A DNA stretch of 64,000 bases from Brienomyrus brachyistius (Eukaryota; Chordata; Actinopteri; Osteoglossiformes; Mormyridae), in the NCBI RefSeq assembly GCF_023856365.1, contig NC_064555.1:17060254-17124253 (forward strand), given 5' to 3'. The position numbers were made by a program, and so were the translations under genes. This document shows, in pieces, positions 57,042 to 64,000 of this stretch; position 1 is the first letter of the stretch, and every line of letters begins with the position of its first letter. The notes under the pieces were generated by a model. The model did not search any database, had not been told where the DNA came from, and saw nothing but the letters and a program-made list of their open reading frames with translations.

Positions 57042-60000
57042 TTTATTAAGTCCTTAAAATGACCATGACAAGCACTGAAGGAGCACTGAGGCCAAAGTAA
57101 TGGGGAAAAGCAAGGAGATCAGATGCCGGACAGTAAGGCACAGACATGGTGGATAATTATACAACGGGCTAGAGACACGTGAGGGTTAGACTGGGTTCAC
57201 ATAAGACACAGGTAAACACACACAGCACAATCAGGAATTACAAGCACTGACAGTAACAATACAGCACGGGCTATTTACAGTCACCTGCAGAGCATGCTGG
57301 GATATTCCAATTCCTGCTGCGTTAAGCATGTATTATCTCACACATGTGAAAATACACTAATCACAAATACAGACGAACACACACAAAATCTATTTCAAAA
57401 GAAGAGTAATTGATGTCTTCAACATACACATACAGGGTGGGGAATTCTGTAGTACCACTCATGTATAACATGCCAAGGTGCCTACCTACAACTTTTTGTA
57501 CAGAAACATGATGAAGAAAAAGGCCAAACATATCACCATTGCCTTTTTTACTGGACTGTCACTTGGAGGACATGCTAGTGACATTGGGTCTTTCGGGGTC
57601 ATGACGTCAGTTGTGCGAAGGGTCTCGACGGGATGGGCCTCCCTCAGAAGGGGGTAGCCCTGCGCACGCTGGTCTTCCAGTGTCTTCTGCAGGAACTGCA
57701 GGCAGCGGCGCGGGAAGTCGGGTGGGGCGAAAAGGTTGTGGTCTGGGACAAAAAAGTGTGGCAGCGAGGCGGCATGCACGTGCTTCTGCAGGTTCTCCAA
57801 GAGCAGCAGGAAACATTCAGGCAGCAGCTTCTGGGCCCATTTTTGATCCTCAGCCCTATCAGAGAGTGTGTGCAGGAAGACCGTCTTGGCGTGGTATGAG
57901 CAGAGGGGCTTCAGATCATTAGGGTAGAGCTGCTTCAGCCTCTCGATAAGGTACTTCAGCAGTTTAAGGCATTGCTTACTGAGGGAGAGAGAGGGACACA
58001 ATTAGCTGCATCAGAAATCTCCCCAAAACAAACTACCATTTATTGTTTTTATCGAATGTATGAGTTTCATCCATTACTGAAAAACTTATAATTCCTGATC
58101 TGGGCTCTGGGTCACAACCCTTCTGCATTTCACCTCCATAAAATAAATTCATAAAATGCGCACTAACCCTTTCTATATTTATCATCCCTCCATCTATTTT
58201 CCACAACCACTTCTCTAAAGCACGGTTGTGGTTGGAGGTCAGAACCTATTTTAGGAAACCCAGGGCATAAGCCAGGAGACACTGTGGATGGGGTGACAGT
58301 CCATCAAAGGTCACACTCACACATTAAGGGTAATTAATGGGCTAGCAGTACCTGGGAAAGCTGCACGGATGTGGGAAATACATACAGGCTCCACGTAGAG
58401 AGCTAAGGGTTGGGAAGTCCCAATCCTGGAGGTGGGAAGCCGTCGCTAGCCAGTGAGCCACCACCCCCCTATATGATGCTCATGCCTTCGTATTTTAATG
58501 CTGTTGATCAATTTTAGGTGTGGATTGTGCCAATTATGCCTTTTGAATCATGATGTGAAACACTGTGAACGGTCCAGGATTGGACCCAAAGACTGACCGG
58601 CAACACTTCTGGGCATTCTTCTCACAGCAGGTCCGGTTGTTCCCGTGGACCTTTATGATCTGTTTTTCAATGTGCGAGAAAGAAATCCTCCAGCTTTCTG
58701 TGACAAAGAAGCACCAGCAGTTATTTAATGCTAGCAAACAAGCATACACACCCACACATACAGCAGGTAGCAGACGGGAATAACGGACCGGAGAAATACA
58801 GCTGAAACTGCAAAGATTTCTGGGTATAACAGCTAGGTTAAATTTTTCACCCCTTCGTAGAAATGTCCCTCATCAAGGATCATCATCATTATGTTGAGGT
58901 CATGGTGACAGCGTGCCAGGCAGGTCAGACCAGACATTTCTGCCCATCGCTATAAATTGGAGTCCATTCTGGGAATCCTCAAATGTTTCAAAGCCAAACG
59001 TGAGATGTAGTCCCTACAGTGTCTTCTGTTCAGTGGGGTATCTCTCAGACCTGAACAGGCGGCATCAAAGAAGACATCAAACTGAATTTATAGTAGATTG
59101 TGTGTATGTTGGTGTCAACAATGCTAGCAGCATAATTTTTGAATGTTAATGTTCTAACTTTATTTGAATGGTGAAATTAGTTTGGGGACAGTGGTCAGTG
59201 CTATATGTTGGAGGGAAATTATCAGTCTAAATGGAATTAATTAATTCATAATTAAATCACGTTGAAACTCCAGGCGGCATGGACGTTCCAGGGGAGGGAC
59301 TAGATCTGGGTACAAGAGCAGTGTTTCTGAAACCAGTAGTTGGGGACCTCCAGACGGGAGCTGTGAGGGAGAAAAAACATGGACTGCCTGGCAGGGAGCT
59401 GGGAGGGAGCAAAAACGTGGAAGGCTGGCAGAGAGCTGGGAGGGAGCAAAAACGTGGACTGCCTTGAAGGGAGCAAAAATGTGGACCAGCTGGCAGGGAG
59501 CTGGGAGGGAGCAAAAACGTGGACCGGCTGGCAGGGAGCAAAAACATGGACTGCCTGGAAGGGAGCCGGAAGGGAGCAAAAACATGCACTGCCTGGAAGG
59601 GAGCCGGAAGGGAGCAAAAACATGGACTGCCTGGAAGGGAGCTGGGAGGGAGCAAAAACATGGACTGTCTGACAGGGAGCTGGGAGGGAGCAAAAATGTG
59701 GACCGCATGAAGGTCCCCGAGGACCAGGTTGAGTAACACTGCTCTAGACACCTATGAATGAGTGTTTTGAGAATAAAGCGCTCAGCAAATTTCGCTGCCA
59801 ATATCATCTCCCCCTTCCAACTGACAAATTTCCACCGCCCTGAAATCAGTAATAAAGGTTGGACGTCTGGGTTATTCAGCATGAGACTGTTACTTAGAAG
59901 ACACGCAAAAGTATCCTATTCCACATGTTAATTCCCATGTCCTGTAGATTTGTTCACCATTCAGAAGAACCATCCATCCATCCATTTTCCAAACCGCGTA

Positions 60001-63000
60001 TCCTACTGGGTCAGGGGGGGTCCGGAGCCTATCCCGGAAGCAATGGGCACGAGCCAGGGAACAACCCAGGATGTGGGGCCAGCCCATTGCAGGGCACACT
60101 CACACACCATTCACTCACACATGCACTCCTACGGACAATTTAGCAAGTCCAATTAGCCTCAGTATGTTTTTGGACTGTGGAAGGAAACCGGAGTACCCGG
60201 AGGAAACCCCACGATGACATGGGGAGAACATGCAAACTCCACACACATGTGACCCAGGCGGAGACTCGAACCCAGGTCCCAGAGGTATGAGGCAACAGTG
60301 CTAACCACTGCACCACCATGCCGCCCCTCAGAAGAACCATGTTTTTCAAAATCATTTATTGTGATGGACAACCAGTCCTGTTGAAAGAAACCAAGAGGCA
60401 AGAGCCCAGAAAGGGCCAGACAGCCAGCGCTACCCCTACATCAGCAAAAGCCATGAAACGAATAAAAATCCTAAGTGAGAGACAGCTGGCAGCTCATCCA
60501 TCTCTCACAGCCAATTCCAGGGCAGGAGTGAGGCTTCATCTAAATGCTAAGGGGAGACTCAGGGGACATGCCCATGCTGATGAGCTGGTTCTCCTTGACC
60601 TGGGTGAACGTGATTCTGGGACCAAGGGAAAGTTTGGCCCTGGTCTTTGCCTTGCTGACTCCAGATTGGCTGCCATGAGGATCGGACCTGGTGGACTTCA
60701 GCTCGATTCCCCAAGGGGGCTGGTGCCAATCACAGGCAGGGGAACACTCCGGAAGGGACACAGGGGTCTGGCTATCACCACCCTCTTTGCCAAGGGCACC
60801 AAGGAAACCCCCAAAACCTCTAACACAATTCCAACACTGGTGCCTACCCCACATATCAAATGCCCCCCCCCACCCCATGACAGCCATCTGCTAACAGCTA
60901 TCTGGTAACAGGGCATCACAGGTCACATGCACACACTCACTCACCAACCCATTATGGGCAATATACTGACACCAGTTCGTCTACCTGTCTTTGGTCTGGA
61001 ATAAGAAGAAAAATGAGTCCATTCTCCATATACCATCCGGCAGGATTCAAACCCACAAGCCTATAGGCTGAAAGCAGCTGCACTGCCTACATGTCACCTA
61101 AGTATCAGAGTGAAAATCTGCAGACCTGTGCTACTTCTTTTGATACATTATGTGTTTTCACCAAACGACACTCACCTTGGGAATCAGGACTCAGGTTCCT
61201 CCTGAGTTTCTTGGGTTTCTTGGCCACGAAGTAGAACCCTTGACTCTTGAGGTTGCAGCGTGTCTTACTCCCCAGCCACTTCTCCACCTTGAGGCCCTTG
61301 CGCGTGGCCGGGGGCCAGCCTTGAGCCTCCGACACCTCCAGCGCAGGAACAATATCTAGAGAGATCTGCTCTCTCGTGTCCAAGCCCTTTGCCTCCATTA
61401 CGCTCTCCTGCACCTCCTCACCTCCCTTCTCCTTATCCTCCTCTCTGACACTCTTCAGCAGCAGGGTGATGGCCGGAGAATTGGGATTCTTCCTGTTCAG
61501 CGTCCAGTAGTGCTTCCCACCTGGAGCTTGAAGATCAGCAGCCCCACGGACAAATATCAAATCATGCAGAGCATCGAGATGCAAAGCAGTACTTAACCTG
61601 AGCAGATTGATCCGTAGAGAATCCTACTTGAGGATGTACTGGGGCAGGATGAATTTTTACCCTGGGCAGCCGAAGCCATTTAAACCCCATCCCCCAGCCC
61701 CAGACAAGCTGTGAGGTGCATCAACGCAGGAGTTCCCAAAGGGTGAATTTTCAGTGTGTTTATAAGCATTCAGGAATTTTTAACTGTAACTGCAACCAGT
61801 CGAGTGTGATAAATTTACCAAGGGGACCCCCTACGGTCGCAAAATTGGGGTCGCAAGTCGCTAACACTACTATTTTTGAGGTCATGGGCTGAAAGGTTTG
61901 GGAAGCGGTGCATGGATGAATAGGTGAGGTGCATTATCCACCCAGACTGGATGTACTAAAAGTGTTTGTGGTGTCTACTGCACTAGCGCATTGCTATTAG
62001 GTATTAAGAGAGATATTGATAGGGCTATATGGCCACGCCTCTTGAACCCTGACCTCTGGAGACTGACCTTCATAAGTTTTAATGAATTTGCGGACCAGGT
62101 GGTGTATCTCCTCCAGGATTTTAATAGGCGAGATGGTGCGGGCATCCTGCAGCAGGAAGGCACGTATCTTTTCTCGAGTCTGGTGAGTCAGGGAGACTTT
62201 GTAGAACAGCCCATTTAACTCAGCAATCTCTGTCCAGTTGAGTCGGGGTGTTGGTAGCAGAAGCATCATGTCAAACTCATCTGGGTCGCCTATCTGAAGA
62301 GGCACAATTAGTCGTTCCACAAGCAGACTCTTAAAACACAACAACACAACCTGAACCCAGAAGCCGAGACCCAGTGTCCTTATTCCAGCCAAATGATAAC
62401 ATCGACAGTGCTGTGATGTTCATTTGCAGCAATCTCATATTGCTATAAGGAATTTTCCTCATTGACCTTTAACTGGATTGAGTTTAGCTTCCGTTGGCTA
62501 TATTAACCTTCCAATCAACATACATTTACACCAAATGTGATGCAAATCCAAGTCTTATATGGATTTTAGACACCTTGCGCAGAGCAAGCTTGAGGACATT
62601 TGAAGGCATCTGCTATATTAGTGCAGCTTCGGAAATGTTACTATCAAATTGCCAGTATATTCCATTTTTATAAATATCAACATTAAATTGCAAAGATTCT
62701 GGTAAGACTTCAGTAACAGTTCACACTGACTTCACTATAGCCCTAATTACTGACAGCTACACTGTTTTTTATCCAACCACTCCACACTGCAGACTTGCCA
62801 ACCAACACCCTCAGAGCAAACCTGAGTAAAAGCCACACTGCAAAGTCACACTGAACACCTGAGCACTGACCACAGAGGAACCCTGATCACCCCACAGCAT
62901 CTCTCTCGTACCTTCACCATTTCATAGTAGCTCCCGCTGTTCAGCACAGTGACACTTTGGAGGTAGGAATGGGCATTACGCTTCAGGTATTCCAGAAACT

Positions 63001-63930
63001 TGCCACGCAAGTCATTTACTAACTCAGAAGCCCAGCTCTTGTCCGTCTTGCGAAGTGTGAGGGATTTGGCCAGCTGTCTGATACAATGGTGCAAAGCGGC
63101 ATTGTTGTCTGATAGAGCTCCCCCTGCTGGTGAGTCCTCCAAACCATCTGTAAACAAGGTGAGATGAACTGGTGACTGGTTTTAGTGGTTTTAGACAGAC
63201 TGGATGCTCACACATGAAAACTTTCCAGTTCTATCATCAGTGTTGGTTTGAACAATCTAATGGAAAACTGTAACCTAAGAAAATAAATTAAAAAATAAAC
63301 TATGTGAGGACAACCGTTAGTGGACACTCTTTTCAACTATTCTCTGCCTATAAAGAATGTATCCTACGATGTACTGTGGTGAGTTTTCAATGTAACGGGA
63401 TTTAATCACTAAAGGTAAAAAAGGACATAGGCTCCAGTTACATGACTCACAACTGATTACTTGTGAATCGACAGCAAATAATTTGGAAAGACTTAGACTT
63501 GGAGGCAAATGACTTGGACTGCAATGTTTTGACTCGAAACTTAACTTGGACTCACCAAGCAATGAATCGTTCCCATCCCTGATTAATAAGTATCCCAACA
63601 AAAGGTTAAAAATTGCTAAAACCTAGTCATGTGCCAGTATTCTAGCCACCAGCAATGTCTGCTAACTTGCTTTAAAACAGAATTCTTGTTCAACGCTCAT
63701 TCTCATTTTTGAGGTCACACCCATCTCTCTCTCTCTTTCTATTCCTGGCAGGCCAGTACATCTTTGAAAGAAACTAAAGCTTTCTAGATATCCCCATCAC
63801 CACAGATAAAACCATTTGTATGTAAAGAAATGAATCTGAGCTAAAACAATATGTCAGTTGACTGCCTGTGCTGACTAAGCAGCGAAGTAAAGGAAAGTAA
63901 AGAATCATTACCTGCATGCATCCTGTCCAT
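57042..63930 (-). CDS. cgas: Cyclic GMP-AMP synthase (cGAS, Mab-21 family) with predicted C-terminal tail anchor
   Basis: Cytosolic DNA sensor that, on binding double-stranded DNA, makes 2'3'-cGAMP from ATP and GTP to activate STING. Coding exons in transcript order: 63912-63930, 62912-63147, 62068-62293, 61176-61520, 58598-58697 and 57486-57978 (stop 57486-57488). Phases match and give 472 residues. Nucleotidyltransferase motif GS is Gly78-Ser79 in NSGSYYEMVK, with metal ligands Glu91 and Asp93 in PDEFDMML and Asp216 in ISLDIVPALE. The zinc thumb is His293, Cys299, Cys300 and Cys307, with the same spacing as human 390/396/397/404, after SWRISFSHIEK. The Mab-21 C-terminal lobe follows. Oddities: a short N terminus, a charged ~28-residue insertion at about 184-212, and a terminal hydrophobic segment (455-469) flanked by Lys-Lys. 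An in-frame upstream ATG at 63972 would add 14 residues; 63930 has the better context (GCAGTCATGG). The span includes a 3' UTR to AATAAA (- strand) at 57042-57047. Upstream non-coding exons may lie outside the window. Confidence 0.93.
58182..58470 (-). mobile_element. Old tRNA-derived SINE copy in a cgas intron
   Basis: It begins CATCCCTCCATCTATTTTCC and ends GCCAGTGAGCCACCACCCCCC, in the same order as the younger SINE at 59972-60327 but strongly diverged. It lies in the intron between cgas exons 5 and 6. Confidence 0.6.
59319..59741. mobile_element. hAT-like MITE with internally amplified ~38-bp minisatellite
   Basis: The left terminus CAGTGTTTCTGAAACC and the reversed right terminus CAGTGTTACTCAACCTGG are inverted repeats continuing into GGGGACC. 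The interior is a tandem array whose GGAGCAAAAA core recurs near 59406, 59443, 59471, 59510, 59535, 59573, 59611, 59649 and 59688, mostly 37-39 bp apart with two shortened units. It is the same family as 28152-28320. It lies in the intron between cgas exons 4 and 5. Open frames here on both strands are products of the repeat. Confidence 0.75.
59961..60340 (-). mobile_element. Well-preserved tRNA-derived SINE with 13-bp target-site duplication
   Basis: Identical 13-bp flanks TCAGAAGAACCAT at 59961-59973 and 60328-60340 enclose the element. On the - strand the head holds an A box (TGGTGCAGTGG) and B box (GGTTCGAGTCTC), a conserved central body (GGAGTTTGCATGTTCTCC, GGTACTCCGGTTTCCTTCC), and the 3' tail (GGATGG)n-type sequence ending in ATGGATGGATGG. 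The intact duplication indicates a fairly recent insertion. It lies in the intron between cgas exons 4 and 5. Confidence 0.88.
60341..60904. other. GC-richer unexplained block in a cgas intron
   Basis: More GC-rich than the surrounding intron, with open frames on both strands (+ 60318-60908 starting inside the SINE; - 60540-60887). I see no domain and no splice pattern. It may be an unrecognised repeat. Confidence 0.35.
60905..61105 (-). mobile_element. Degenerate SINE remnant
   Basis: Reversed, it starts with a tRNA-like head (GTAGGCAGTGCAGCTGC, then GGGTTTGAATCCTG), followed by body-like remnants such as CCAAAGACAGGT and ending near CACACTCACTCACCAAC (+ strand). It sits just downstream, in transcript sense, of cgas exon 4 (61176-61520). 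Confidence 0.5.
62294..62911 (-). other. cgas intron 2, no further features
   Basis: AT-rich intron sequence with no repeat or exon that I can identify. Confidence 0.5.
63148..63911 (-). other. cgas intron 1, no further features
   Basis: Intron between the tiny first coding exon and exon 2, with a short CT repeat near 63724-63740. Confidence 0.5.
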
Positions 63931-63960
63931 GACTGCTGCCGTATTCAGTGAAGGTAAATG

Positions 63961-63968
63961 TGACGTCA
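63961..63968. promoter_or_regulatory. Palindromic CRE (TGACGTCA) just upstream of the cgas start
   Basis: A perfect 8-bp CREB/ATF-type palindrome 31 bp upstream of the preferred start codon (63930). If transcription starts between them it is a core-proximal promoter site; if the upstream ATG at 63972 is used it is coding. The position makes a promoter role plausible but unproven. Confidence 0.4.
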
Positions 63969-64000
63969 ACATTCACTCACGCAAAATACAGCACGCCTAC

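Noticed and set aside
59241..59882. 213-codon - strand frame with Phe/Leu/Pro-Ser repeats
   Set aside because: It is produced by the minisatellite inside the MITE; the unit length near 39 bp keeps the frame open by chance.
60230..60327. tRNA gene on the - strand
   Set aside because: The A and B boxes belong to the head of a SINE flanked by a target-site duplication; no complete cloverleaf or acceptor stem is present.
60318..60908. 196-codon + strand frame
   Set aside because: It starts inside the SINE and lies in a cgas intron on the opposite strand, with no domain or splice support.

Overview
This is eukaryotic DNA, almost certainly from a ray-finned fish, most likely a teleost. The genes have short exons with GT-AG introns. 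Five of them match vertebrate families residue by residue over long stretches, and the spacers hold fish-type SINE, L2-like LINE, Tc1-like and hAT-like elements plus many microsatellites. I cannot fix the species.

Layout. (1) 1-17355, + strand: the 3' part of one enormous exon encoding a coiled-coil protein. It has ten head-to-tail 1311-bp (437-codon) units of near-identical sequence, then a decayed edge of the array and a unique Arg/Cys-rich C terminus. The 5' end lies outside the window. (2) 17.4-21.4 kb: gene-poor spacer with transposon relics. (3) 21.4-33.2 kb, - strand: lypla2 (acyl-protein thioesterase 2), nine coding exons and a distant non-coding first exon. (4) 33.9-36.6 kb, - strand: pithd1, six exons. 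(5) 37.6-44.0 kb, - strand: eloa (Elongin A), twelve exons. (6) 44.1-48.4 kb: spacer with microsatellites and a 65-bp tandem repeat. (7) 48377-51281, + strand: a KLHL31-like BTB-BACK-kelch gene, five exons. (8) 53.3-55.95 kb, - strand: rpl11, six exons, with a 5'TOP-type promoter. (9) 56.2-56.8 kb: L2-like LINE remnant. (10) 57.0-63.97 kb, - strand: a cyclic GMP-AMP synthase (cGAS) gene, six coding exons, running to the right edge.

The block lypla2-pithd1-eloa-rpl11 keeps the gene order and common orientation of human 1p36.11 (RPL11-ELOA-PITHD1-LYPLA2), with the KLHL31-like gene interposed between eloa and rpl11. The neighbours are mostly independent housekeeping functions (depalmitoylation, PITH-domain protein, transcription elongation/ubiquitin ligase, 60S ribosome), joined by a muscle-type kelch adaptor and an innate immune DNA sensor. 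Nothing suggests an operon-like system.

Most notable: the cGAS gene keeps all catalytic residues and the zinc thumb, but predicts a C-terminal hydrophobic tail anchor, a short N terminus, and a charged insertion just before the third catalytic Asp. The giant gene is an extreme example of a recently homogenised intragenic repeat, with a reciprocal 450-bp deletion and duplication at its edge.
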